Shown piece by piece: positions 29,032 through 36,505 of a stretch of DNA of 64,000 nt. Source of the stretch: CAZCAC01 sp964496575 (lineage in GTDB: Bacteria > Planctomycetota > UBA1135 > GCA-002686595); contig CAZCAC010000012.1 of NCBI GenBank assembly GCA_964496575.1, positions 1 to 64,000 of the forward strand, given 5' to 3'. Both the position numbers and the translations under genes were made by a program. Position 1 is the first letter of the stretch. Every line of letters begins with the position of its first letter. The notes beneath the pieces are model-generated. The model worked only from the letters and a program-made list of their open reading frames with translations. It did not search any database and was not told the DNA's origin.

Positions 29032-30924
29032 TCAGTGGATGCCCTCCAGCTCGCGCAATCTCACGCGCTGCACTCGAACGAAACCAGGACGGCCGAGGAA
29101 ACTCGGGGTATTCACGACCTTCAACAGTGCGCCTGGACGCGGGATGTCGAGCGGAAGCTTCAGGAGGTGGACGCCGCCCCCTTCACCGGGCTGCCGGATC
29201 GGGCCGAAGCGAGTCACCAGCCGGCCGTCGATCAGGATTCGGCCCGACTGCTCGAGGTCGCCCTCCGCGTCGGTGAAGTAGAGCCAGACGGAGAGCTCGT
29301 TCCGGCCGGCACCGATCCCCTCGAGATCGAAGGTGAGCGAGCTCCTCTTCGGACCCAGGAGCACCATGTCGCGGCCGTGGAAGCCGACCTTCCGCCCGCG
29401 GGCCCGTCCCTCCCGCGCGCTGCGGTCGAAGCAGTAGCCGCCGTGGTAGCGCGAGCGCCGCGTGCGGCAGAAGAGACCGCGATAGCGCACCTCGAGGAGC
29501 CGGGCGCGCTCCTCGGGAAGCTCGATGACGATCCCGCGCCCCACACCGCGCGAGCGATCGAATTCGGCCGCCGAGCGCCAGATCAGGACCTCCAGTGGAT
29601 CGTCGGTCGCCTCGTTCCCGCCCAGCCCCTCGATCAGGGGCACGGCGCATTTCGGGTTCGCGTCGAGCTCGTGAGCGGCGAGCACGGCCTTCTTCATCCC
29701 GTGTCGGTCCGCCGTCGACAGGTCGGCGGTGACCAGCGTCGGGATCCTCGCCCGCCAGGCGCTCTCGACCAGCGCCCGCACGTCGTCGCCAAAGCCGTGG
29801 ACGTGCAGCACGTCGGCGCGGCCGGCGCGGAACGGCTCCAGCGCTTCGCCGGCCCCGGCGCGGAGACAGGTCCACCCGCGCTCCTCGAGCCGCGCGATCA
29901 CCTCGTCCGTCCCTTCGAGGTCCGAGGCCGCCGCTCCGTGAACGTGCACCAATCGCGGCCGCGGATCGTCGAGGGCCGCCGACATCGAGAAGCGCCGCGG
30001 GGACTCGCTCCCCTCGTGGAGCCCTTCGTACAGGGCGCGGCGCAGCTCGATCGCCTCGGCCAGGCGACGGTCGTACTCCTCGCCGACGAGTCCCGCTTCG
30101 GCCAGCGCCTCTCGATCGCGGGCGGTCTGCAGCGCGACCGCGTGCTCGAGGGCTTCGGGGCCCGAAACGCAACGGCGATTCAACCACTCGATGTTGAACA
30201 GCGCGTCCTCCTTCGCGCGGGCACGAGTGGTCGGCGCGTCGTACTCGTGGCTGTGGTGGATCACGACTCGATCCTCGTACGCGATCGAACCACCACTCTC
30301 GAGGATCGCCCGCGCGAAGAGGACGTCCTCGCCGAAGTCGCAACGCGGGTAGGGGTGCCGCTCCCAGACCCCGCGGCGCACCGCCGAGGCGGTGTCGTTG
30401 TAGTTGAAGAGCTCGCGGATCGCGTCCCCGTCCATCAGCTCGAAGGTCTCGGGCTCCGGCATGCGCTCTACCCGGCGGCCGGTCCGATACCCCGGGTCGC
30501 CAGCCGAGAGGCTCTTCGCCAGGACATCCGCCTCGGGGCGGGGCTCGTTGCGCACGTAGCAGGCGCTGATCTCGGGATCCTCGAAGTTCTCGAGGATCGT
30601 CGCCAGCCACTCCTCGCCGACGGGGATCGAGTCGTCGACGATGAAGACCAGGAGCGCGCCATCACTGAGCGCCGCGAGGGTGTTGCGCGAGTCCCCGTGG
30701 TTGAACTCGGAGGTGTGGATGCCGTGGACGCGCAGCGGAACCGGAAAGCGCGAGGCGAAGTCGGCGAAGATCTCCAGTGTCCGGTCGGTGCTGCCGCAAT
30801 CCAGGGCGAGGAAGTCCCAGGGGACATCCAAGCGCTGGGCGGCGAGACCCTCGAGCACCCGCTCCAGGAACGCCTCGCCGTTCAGGATCGGCAGCAGCAC
30901 GGAGATCGAGCTCGGCGTCGCCAT
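29032..30924 (-). CDS. Multidomain family 2 glycosyltransferase with a C-terminal beta domain
   Basis: A 630-residue protein in three parts. Residues 1-270 are a GT-A domain: SVLLPILNGEAFLERVL, LALDCGSTDRTLEIF, FNHGDSRNTLAAL, LVFIVDDSIPVGE, and a catalytic-side GEDVLFARAILESGG, resembling RfbF-type rhamnosyltransferases. Residues 320-450 have a Rossmann-like plan (PRLVHVHGAAASDLEG, ADVLHVHGFGDDVRAL), like a GT-B N-terminal half. Residues 475-630 are beta-rich with repeated Arg and aromatic residues (RYHGGYCFDRSA, LSVWLYFTDAEGD), like a carbohydrate-binding sandwich. The start is adjacent to the nucleotidyltransferase stop with no gap. The three-part arrangement is unusual; functions of parts two and three are inferred. 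Confidence 0.83.
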   Translation of the reverse strand: MATPSSISVLLPILNGEAFLERVLEGLAAQRLDVPWDFLALDCGSTDRTLEIFADFASRFPVPLRVHGIHTSEFNHGDSRNTLAALSDGALLVFIVDDSIPVGEEWLATILENFEDPEISACYVRNEPRPEADVLAKSLSAGDPGYRTGRRVERMPEPETFELMDGDAIRELFNYNDTASAVRRGVWERHPYPRCDFGEDVLFARAILESGGSIAYEDRVVIHHSHEYDAPTTRARAKEDALFNIEWLNRRCVSGPEALEHAVALQTARDREALAEAGLVGEEYDRRLAEAIELRRALYEGLHEGSESPRRFSMSAALDDPRPRLVHVHGAAASDLEGTDEVIARLEERGWTCLRAGAGEALEPFRAGRADVLHVHGFGDDVRALVESAWRARIPTLVTADLSTADRHGMKKAVLAAHELDANPKCAVPLIEGLGGNEATDDPLEVLIWRSAAEFDRSRGVGRGIVIELPEERARLLEVRYRGLFCRTRRSRYHGGYCFDRSAREGRARGRKVGFHGRDMVLLGPKRSSLTFDLEGIGAGRNELSVWLYFTDAEGDLEQSGRILIDGRLVTRFGPIRQPGEGGGVHLLKLPLDIPRPGALLKVVNTPSFLGRPGFVRVQRVRLRELEGIH

Positions 30925-31707
30925 TCAGCTCCCCTGCGTCTGCTCGAGCCCGGCGATCACCTCGTAGGTGCCCACGTCGGTATAGGTCGCATCGGGCAGA
31001 CGCACGGCGCGGGCGTCGAGACCGGCGGCGATGGCCTCGTTCATGATCGTGGCGAAGTCGGGAGCCTCCGCCGACGAGACGCGCTCGTGCAGGAAATCGC
31101 TGAAGCGCGGGCTCCAGACGATGCAGCCCCAGCACTCGTGCAGGCCCTGATCGGGCTCCTTGTCGGCGATCCGTTCCACTCCATTCTCGCCGTGGACGAC
31201 GATGCCGACCTGCTCTGGCGTATCCGTATGAAACAGGCCGAGGTGTAGATCGGCGGGGCTCTCACCCGCCCTGGGCATCAGTGGCCGAAAGGCGTCCAGG
31301 GGAGTGATGATCGTGTCGGCCATCCCGAAGACGACGGGGTGATCCTCCATCAGGTGGTACGCCGCGTCCAGCGCCTCGGCTAGCCCGGCCGAGCCGCCGC
31401 GCCCCTTGCGCTCGCGATCCTGGTAGGCGTAGCTGATCCGACAACCGAAGCGCGCGCCGTCCCCGAAGTAGCCGATCAGCTGGTGCTTCGTCTCGTTGAT
31501 CACGAAGACGACGTGCTCGACGCCCACCTCGACCATGTTCTCCAGCACGTGCTGGGCCACGGGCTTGTAGCGGCCGTCCCGGATGATCGGGTACAGCTCC
31601 TTCGGGTAGGGCAGATTCAGGCGCAGTCCGGCGCCGGCCGCGGGGATGACGCCGATCGGTACGGGGGAACTCAAGGCGGTCGTGAGGTCGGGGAGATGGG
31701 CCGGCAT
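30925..31707 (-). CDS. Sugar nucleotidyltransferase (RfbA/GlmU-N type)
   Basis: A 260-residue protein. The nucleotide-binding start is VPIGVIPAAGAGLRLNLPYP with PKELYPI, the G-x-G-x-R-L...PK signature of glucose-1-phosphate nucleotidylyltransferases. Later elements are VFVINETKHQLIGYFGDG, VVFGMADTIITPLDAF (the metal-site strand, with A-D-T where G-D-N/D is more common) and VGTYEVIAGLEQ at the end. It would make an NDP-sugar from a sugar 1-phosphate and an NTP. It lies in the glycosyltransferase cluster, 64 bases after the preceding gene and adjacent to the next, so it probably supplies the donor. The base and sugar specificity are not visible. Confidence 0.85.
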   Translation of the reverse strand: MPAHLPDLTTALSSPVPIGVIPAAGAGLRLNLPYPKELYPIIRDGRYKPVAQHVLENMVEVGVEHVVFVINETKHQLIGYFGDGARFGCRISYAYQDRERKGRGGSAGLAEALDAAYHLMEDHPVVFGMADTIITPLDAFRPLMPRAGESPADLHLGLFHTDTPEQVGIVVHGENGVERIADKEPDQGLHECWGCIVWSPRFSDFLHERVSSAEAPDFATIMNEAIAAGLDARAVRLPDATYTDVGTYEVIAGLEQTQGS

Positions 31708-31771
31708 TCTACCCGGAAAGCCGGACGCGGCGACGGTTCTTGCCCCGACTCCGGGCTCCGTCGCAGCAGTC

Positions 31772-33250
31772 TCACCGAGACCCGGCTCGTTCGACCGGTG
31801 GTCGTCCGTTCTCGGACTCCTGAAGCTCCACGGGACGTGCCACCATCCGCGAGACCCGGCGCGCGACGGAGCTCTCGCGAAGGATCTTCCGCTGGGCGGC
31901 GAGAAGTCGCGTCGCCAGGGGATCCCGGGGAGCGAGCAGGCGATTCAGCAGAGTGGCGATTCGCGCGGGCTCGCTCCGGTCGACGATCATCTCCGGCGGC
32001 GCCGCCTCCAGCAGCGGGTGCGGAGCCGACGCGGACACCATCAGGCACGGGAAGCCGACGGCCAGCGCCTCCCAGGCGGGAGCGAGGTTTCCCAGCAGCC
32101 CGGGAAAGAGGATGGCGGCCAGCGTCGAGGAGGCGTCGGGAGGGGGGCCTTCGTAGGGCACGAACCGCCCTCCGTTCCTGGTGAAGACGACGCGCAGCCA
32201 GCCCGACGGCGACGGTACGAGGAGCTCGCCGAAAGAACGAGATCCCAGCGGGCCGGCTCCGAGCGAGGTCGCGTACCGGATGATGGTCTCGGTGCTCGCA
32301 CCCGCATCGGCGACGAGCAGCAGGTGCGCGTTCGCGGCGCACGCGCCCGACCAGTCGGGGAGTCGCCAGGAGTGTGTGTGGCCGGGTCGCATCGAGCCCG
32401 GATCTCGCCCCAGGGCCTCCAGGGGCCGGAGCTGGTCGAGAGACGAGTACACCACGCGCTCGGCCCCCCGCAGCGCGAGGCCCTCGAGGATCGCGAACGC
32501 CGAGGCCGCGGTTCGATCGACGTTGTCGAGCTGCCGGGGCGAACCGCGCGAGAGCGCGTAGAACAGGGTCCGGATCGCGTCGAGCGGGTCGTCCGGGATC
32601 CACCCGGGCCCGATCAGGTCACTGGCGCCGCTCCTCGGCGGCCAGCAGGGATCGAGCGCGACCAGCGCGCGACGGCCGGTGACGAGATCGCCGCAGAGGA
32701 TCGCGTCCTGCTGCCCACAGAGAACCAGAATGGCTCGAGCGTGCTCGCGTATGAAACCCCGGCACCACTGGGCAAAGCGGAACCAGCTCGAATGGAAGCC
32801 CGCTGATTCCGCCGCCTCGAAGCTGAGGTTGCGCGTCGCTGGACCGCGGACCCTCTCCGGGTGTCCGAGAAGGAGGACACGATGCCGCCGGCGCAGCGTG
32901 CGGACCAGCTTGCGACTGTCGAGGATCCCCGGATCCGGAGCGAAGTCACAGACGATGATGTCCGGTGTCTCCACGGGTACGGGCGGGCCGAGAGCCACGA
33001 TCGAGCGCGGATGCCGGAGCCTCGCCTCGAGCGCCTCCGCGATCACGTCCGGATCGGCGTCGGGGACGAGGCGCACGAGTCGCTCGCGAAGCCGCCCGAG
33101 ATCGCTCTCCCCGCGCAGGACGGATTCCAGGATGGCCGGCTCCTGGGGCGGGACGGTGTACTGCCGGCCGTCCGAGAGGTGCACGCGGTTCTCGCCGAGG
33201 TAGAAGACTCCCTCGCGCACGTACGCGAATCCTCCGGAGCTGGGCGTCAT
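31772..33250 (-). CDS. Glycosyltransferase-like protein with an N-terminal winged-helix-like domain
   Basis: A 492-residue protein; the ATG at 33250 overlaps the upstream stop as ATGA. The first 95 residues (FYLGENRVHLSDGRQYTVP, PAILESVLRGESDLGRLRER, VIAEALEARLRHP) have the strand-helix-helix plan of PqqD-type winged-helix domains. The rest is Rossmann-like: ETPDIIVCDFAPDPGILDS, RHRVLLLGHPERV, AILVLCGQQDAILCGDLV, then AHLLLVADAGASTETIIRY, LLGNLAPAWEALAVGFPCLM and a final helix. The text resembles a divergent GT-B glycosyltransferase, but the usual E-x7-E sugar-nucleotide motif is not clear. The next gene has the same architecture, so the pair probably arose by duplication. Confidence 0.6.
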   Translation of the reverse strand: MTPSSGGFAYVREGVFYLGENRVHLSDGRQYTVPPQEPAILESVLRGESDLGRLRERLVRLVPDADPDVIAEALEARLRHPRSIVALGPPVPVETPDIIVCDFAPDPGILDSRKLVRTLRRRHRVLLLGHPERVRGPATRNLSFEAAESAGFHSSWFRFAQWCRGFIREHARAILVLCGQQDAILCGDLVTGRRALVALDPCWPPRSGASDLIGPGWIPDDPLDAIRTLFYALSRGSPRQLDNVDRTAASAFAILEGLALRGAERVVYSSLDQLRPLEALGRDPGSMRPGHTHSWRLPDWSGACAANAHLLLVADAGASTETIIRYATSLGAGPLGSRSFGELLVPSPSGWLRVVFTRNGGRFVPYEGPPPDASSTLAAILFPGLLGNLAPAWEALAVGFPCLMVSASAPHPLLEAAPPEMIVDRSEPARIATLLNRLLAPRDPLATRLLAAQRKILRESSVARRVSRMVARPVELQESENGRPPVERAGSR

Positions 33251-34677
33251 GTCAGGAGCCTCTCGAACTCGTGGACGCGGGTCTCGAAGGAGAGGGAGAG
33301 CGCCCGCCGGCGGCACACTCGCCCCATGCGGTCGCGCAGGCGGCGGTCGCCGATGATCGTCTTCAGCGCCCGGACGAGGCGATTCGCATCATCCGGGTCG
33401 ACGACGAAACCGGTCACGCCGTCCTCGATGATCGGGAGCAGCCGGGCCACCCTCGGAGAGACGATCTGGGGCAGCTCGCAGGTCATCGATTCGAGGACGC
33501 TCATCGGAGAGCTCTCCTCGCGACTGGTCCGGCAGTTGACCCACAGCCGGTGGTAGAGCCTGATCATCTCTTCCCTGGTCACCGGGCCGATCTCCACCCG
33601 CGCCTCGACCTCCTCCGGGATCGTCGGGAGCTGTTCGGCCCGGCTCGCGACGCAACGCACCTGGAGAGAGCGCAGTCGTTCCATCGCATGTACCAGCTCC
33701 GGCAGCCCTTGCTGTTCGAGGTTGCACGCCGTCGTCGTGTACAGCACTCGCTGCTCGCGAGTCACCCGATCGGGTCGGAAGAGGTCGGAGTGGGTGAAGG
33801 GCGGCATCGTCCGGGTCATCGGCTCCAGATCGGGGAGAGCCGCCACGAGACGCTCGCGCTGTTCGGGGCCCCAGCACCAGTTCTCGACTCCCGAGCTCAG
33901 CGACAAGCCGCCGGCCATGAGCAGCCTGAAGTTGACCGAGGGAATCGCGTCGAAGCCGAGCGGGTCCCGGGTCGAGCTCGACAGCAGGTAGAAGATCTCA
34001 CCCAGGACCTGGTGCCGGGTCCGAGACGAGTCTTCCAGGTGGAGGTTCCGGGTGTCGCGGAAGGCCTCGTCGTAGACGCCGTCGCAGTAGATGACGGTCT
34101 GGCGGTCATCGAGAAGGTCGAAGAGGTACAGGCCCTGCGAGCGGTGCATGAGCAGCAGGAGCCGGCAGCCACTCCTCTTGACCAGTGTCCGGACGATCTG
34201 GATCCAGGCGAAGGAATCGAGCTCGGGGTGAGCGTTCCGCAGCCGATCGAGGGTGAGCACCTCGGGCAGGAGCTCGGTCTCGCAGGGCGGATCGACCGGA
34301 CAGACCAGCAGGCACTTCCAGCGCTCTCGCAGCTTCCTGAGCAGCTCCAGGCTGTGGGCGTAGTCCCCTCCGTTTCCCGACTCCACGAGGATCAGGTCCA
34401 CCATCTCGGGCAGCTCCACGCCGACCAGGCCGATCGCGTGCTCCGGCCTGGCGAAGGCCCCCTCGAGTCGCCTGGCGGCCGCCTCGCGATCCCGGGCACC
34501 GCCCAGCTCGACCACCTCTCGGGCCAGCGAGTCGAGGGTGGCGCCTCCCTCGAAGACCGCCCGGATCAGCGCCGCGTCGAGCGAACTCGGGGCTTCGCCC
34601 GGACCCCGGGCGAAGCGCACTTCCGCGCCGTCCACGAAGCAGGGAACGCGCAGATAGGGTACGAGGGTCTCGCTCAT
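33247..34677 (-). CDS. Family 4-type glycosyltransferase with an N-terminal winged-helix-like domain
   Basis: A 476-residue protein. The start at 34677 (MSETLVPYLR) is chosen because the open frame further upstream crosses a palindromic repeat and the antisense of a riboswitch. Residues 1-95 (FVDGAEVRFARGPGEAP, ALIRAVFEGGATLDSLARE) match the PqqD-like plan of the next gene. The C-terminal half is a recognisable GT-B acceptor of the nucleotide sugar: VLYTTTACNLEQQGLPELV, EARVEIGPVTREEMIRLYH, then the family motif EESSPMSVLESMTCELPQI and DGVTGFVVDPDDANRLVRAL. This E-x7-E region is typical of GT4. It is the first gene of the glycan cluster and lies opposite the riboswitch-controlled gene. Confidence 0.75.
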   Translation of the reverse strand: MSETLVPYLRVPCFVDGAEVRFARGPGEAPSSLDAALIRAVFEGGATLDSLAREVVELGGARDREAAARRLEGAFARPEHAIGLVGVELPEMVDLILVESGNGGDYAHSLELLRKLRERWKCLLVCPVDPPCETELLPEVLTLDRLRNAHPELDSFAWIQIVRTLVKRSGCRLLLLMHRSQGLYLFDLLDDRQTVIYCDGVYDEAFRDTRNLHLEDSSRTRHQVLGEIFYLLSSSTRDPLGFDAIPSVNFRLLMAGGLSLSSGVENWCWGPEQRERLVAALPDLEPMTRTMPPFTHSDLFRPDRVTREQRVLYTTTACNLEQQGLPELVHAMERLRSLQVRCVASRAEQLPTIPEEVEARVEIGPVTREEMIRLYHRLWVNCRTSREESSPMSVLESMTCELPQIVSPRVARLLPIIEDGVTGFVVDPDDANRLVRALKTIIGDRRLRDRMGRVCRRRALSLSFETRVHEFERLLT

Positions 34678-34721
34678 GTCCAACCGGGTCCTGGGCAGCT
34701 GCCCATCGATAATGTCTCCGG

Positions 34722-34797
34722 CGGGCAGAATGGTTCTGCCCGGTACGGTGCCAGGACCAAATCCGCCACGCGGTGGATTTTGTCCTGGCACAGTACC
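34722..34797. repeat. Palindromic repeat, copy 1 (two adjacent hairpins)
   Basis: Bases 34722-34742 are a perfect 9-bp hairpin (CGGGCAGAA, loop TGG, TTCTGCCCG). Directly after it, 34742-34797 form an imperfect palindrome with arms of about 26 bases around the loop ACGC; the left arm reads GGTACGGTGCCAGGACCAAA. The same design and a common CCAGG-x-CA-A core recur at 54692-54748 and 60032-60128. It sits between the first gene of the glycan cluster and the riboswitch. It resembles REP or small non-autonomous palindromic elements. Confidence 0.75.
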
Positions 34798-34827
34798 CGA
34801 GCCAGAGCCTACCCTCGCGGCGTTGAC

Positions 34828-34992
34828 AACTGGATCGCGAGCGTCGACGGGGAAGCAGGTGCGAATCCTGCGCGGTCCCGCCACTGTGAGTCGTGAGCCG
34901 CGAAACCGAGATCCGGAATTCGGATCGGTCACTGGGAAAACGCCCGGGAAGGCCAGGTTTCGGGGACATAGCGACGAGCCAGGATATCCGAG
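34828..34992 (+). promoter_or_regulatory. Cobalamin (B12) riboswitch
   Basis: The diagnostic core is at 34849-34886: GGGGAAGCAGGTGCGAATCC followed by TGCGCGGTCCCGCCACTGT, matching the conserved GGGAA...GGTG-x-A-A-TCC...G-x-CCCGCCACTGT box of cobalamin riboswitches. Further conserved pieces follow in order: CACTGGG at 34930, CGGGAAGG at 34945, and GACGAGCCAGGATATCC at 34973, the latter equivalent to the 3' GAxGAGCCAGGAxACC box. A P1-like helix can be drawn between TGGAT (34831-34835) and ATCCG (34986-34990). The aptamer lies on the plus strand about 115 bases ahead of the gene at 35108. Binding of adenosyl- or hydroxocobalamin normally shuts off expression; which form is preferred cannot be told. 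Confidence 0.92.
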
Positions 34993-35107
34993 GCGCTTCG
35001 TGGGACGACCGACCCCGAGGAGAGGGTCCGGTTCCCTAGGGTGACGACATCGACGTCCCCGAACGGCTCGGACCTCCCGACGGCCGGTCTCGACGTGTGA
35101 CATCGAG

Positions 35108-36430
35108 ATGAGATCCGAAACCATGATTCGCCAGAACGACCGAACCACGGCTCCTTCGTGGAGACGTACCGCCCTCGCCGGGGCGCTCCTCCTTTCGCTG
35201 ACCGCCACATCGTTCGCCGACGAGCTGATCGGCGACGGCCTGAAGCGGACCGGCACGGCACCGATTCCGGTGCTCTACTCTCCCTACGCGACCCTCTCCG
35301 ACGGGAACCGCGTCTTCTTCGACGGGGCGTCGATCGACCTGTACGACGCCCAGGGGAACTGGCTGAAGAACATCGATACCTTCGCCACCCCGGTATGGAC
35401 CTCTTTCCTGATCCTCGACCCGACCGAGACGTACGCCCTGGTCGGCGAGGTCAGCAACATGGACATCTTCAAGGTGCCCCTCGACGGCTCGGGGAAGAGC
35501 TTCCTGACCACGCTGAACTTCAGCTACGACGCCGTCTTCGAGGATGCGAGCCACGTGATCGTCAGTCAGTCGATCGGCTGGGGCAACCCCAACAACCTGG
35601 TGCGGGTCGACGTCGACACCGGCGCGACGGAGCTGGTCGCGACCCTCGACGGGCCCTCGGGACCGGTGGCGATCGATGCGGACGGGACGCTCTACTACGG
35701 CACCGTCTCACCGATCTTCCCGGCGCCTCCCGAGTCCAGCTCGATCATCACCTGGACCAGCGTCCAGACGCACGGCACCCTGCCCCTGACCGAGAGCCAC
35801 GCGACCGTCTTCCGCGACAAGCTGGACGCGGCCGCCTCGCTGGAGATCGACCCGGTCTACGGGAACGTCTTCCTCGCGGAGTCGGTCTACGGGAGTACCA
35901 GTCGGATCCTCGAGCTCGACGGGTCGAGTGGTGAGCTCGTCGACACCATCGCGCAGGGGCCCGACTTCCTGACGCGGATCGAGCTGATGCGGGGCAATGA
36001 CGTCGGTCACTTCCACGCCTATCAGCCCGCCGATGGCGTGTTCATGCACTACGACAACGGCACCGAGGTCGTCACGGTCAGGTCGAGGCGCCCGAGCGCC
36101 GAGCTCGTCGCGCAGCCGTACAGCAACTCCGTCACCCTGCGAGTGAAGCACGGCAAGCCCTTCGGCACGATGCTCGTGTCGTGGTGCCCGCAGTCGGTCT
36201 ACAACCCGAACGAGACCTCCCACGATTTCGGCTTCGGTTTCCTCTACCACACCGGAATGCCGCTGTCGCAGATCCAGCGCCTCGAGTTCGAGATCCCACT
36301 CGATTCGAAGGGCAACGGCCGCTTCACCTACTTCGACTCCGGAAGCCTCGCCGGCACGCTCGCGTTCCAGGCGATGATCAACGACTCGCTAGGCCAGCTG
36401 GTGGCCGGCTCGGAGACGGTCCTGAACTGA
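35108..36430 (+). CDS. Secreted protein of unknown function under cobalamin riboswitch control
   Basis: A 440-residue protein with a signal peptide ending near TSFADELI. ATG at 35108 and ATG at 35123 are both possible starts; neither has a strong ribosome site. The body has beta-propeller-like text (DGNRVFFDGASIDLYDAQGN, FLILDPTETYALVGEVSNM, GPVAIDADGTLYYGTVSP, DPVYGNVFLAESVYG), suggesting six or seven blades, followed by a beta-rich end (RRPSAELVAQPYSNSVTLRV, LEFEIPLDSKGNGRFTYFD). It shows no membrane helix or TonB box and no known corrinoid enzyme motif. Control by the riboswitch implies a role when cobalamin is scarce, such as corrinoid capture or replacement of a B12-dependent process. 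I recognise no family. Confidence 0.85.
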   Translation: MRSETMIRQNDRTTAPSWRRTALAGALLLSLTATSFADELIGDGLKRTGTAPIPVLYSPYATLSDGNRVFFDGASIDLYDAQGNWLKNIDTFATPVWTSFLILDPTETYALVGEVSNMDIFKVPLDGSGKSFLTTLNFSYDAVFEDASHVIVSQSIGWGNPNNLVRVDVDTGATELVATLDGPSGPVAIDADGTLYYGTVSPIFPAPPESSSIITWTSVQTHGTLPLTESHATVFRDKLDAAASLEIDPVYGNVFLAESVYGSTSRILELDGSSGELVDTIAQGPDFLTRIELMRGNDVGHFHAYQPADGVFMHYDNGTEVVTVRSRRPSAELVAQPYSNSVTLRVKHGKPFGTMLVSWCPQSVYNPNETSHDFGFGFLYHTGMPLSQIQRLEFEIPLDSKGNGRFTYFDSGSLAGTLAFQAMINDSLGQLVAGSETVLN

Positions 36431-36460
36431 CCGGTTTTCGGTCCTTCCCCCTTCCCCCAC

Positions 36461-36488
36461 CGCGCCGTTCCCGCCGGGGAGCGGCGCG
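36461..36488. terminator. Hairpin between convergent genes
   Basis: CGCGCCG (36461-36467) pairs with CGGCGCG (36482-36488), and TCCC with GGGA inside, around a small loop. It lies between the stops of the riboswitch-controlled gene and the sialidase-sulfatase gene, so it could end both transcripts. No T-run follows on either side. Confidence 0.45.
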
Positions 36489-36505
36489 ATTCACTCCGGA
36501 TTCCC

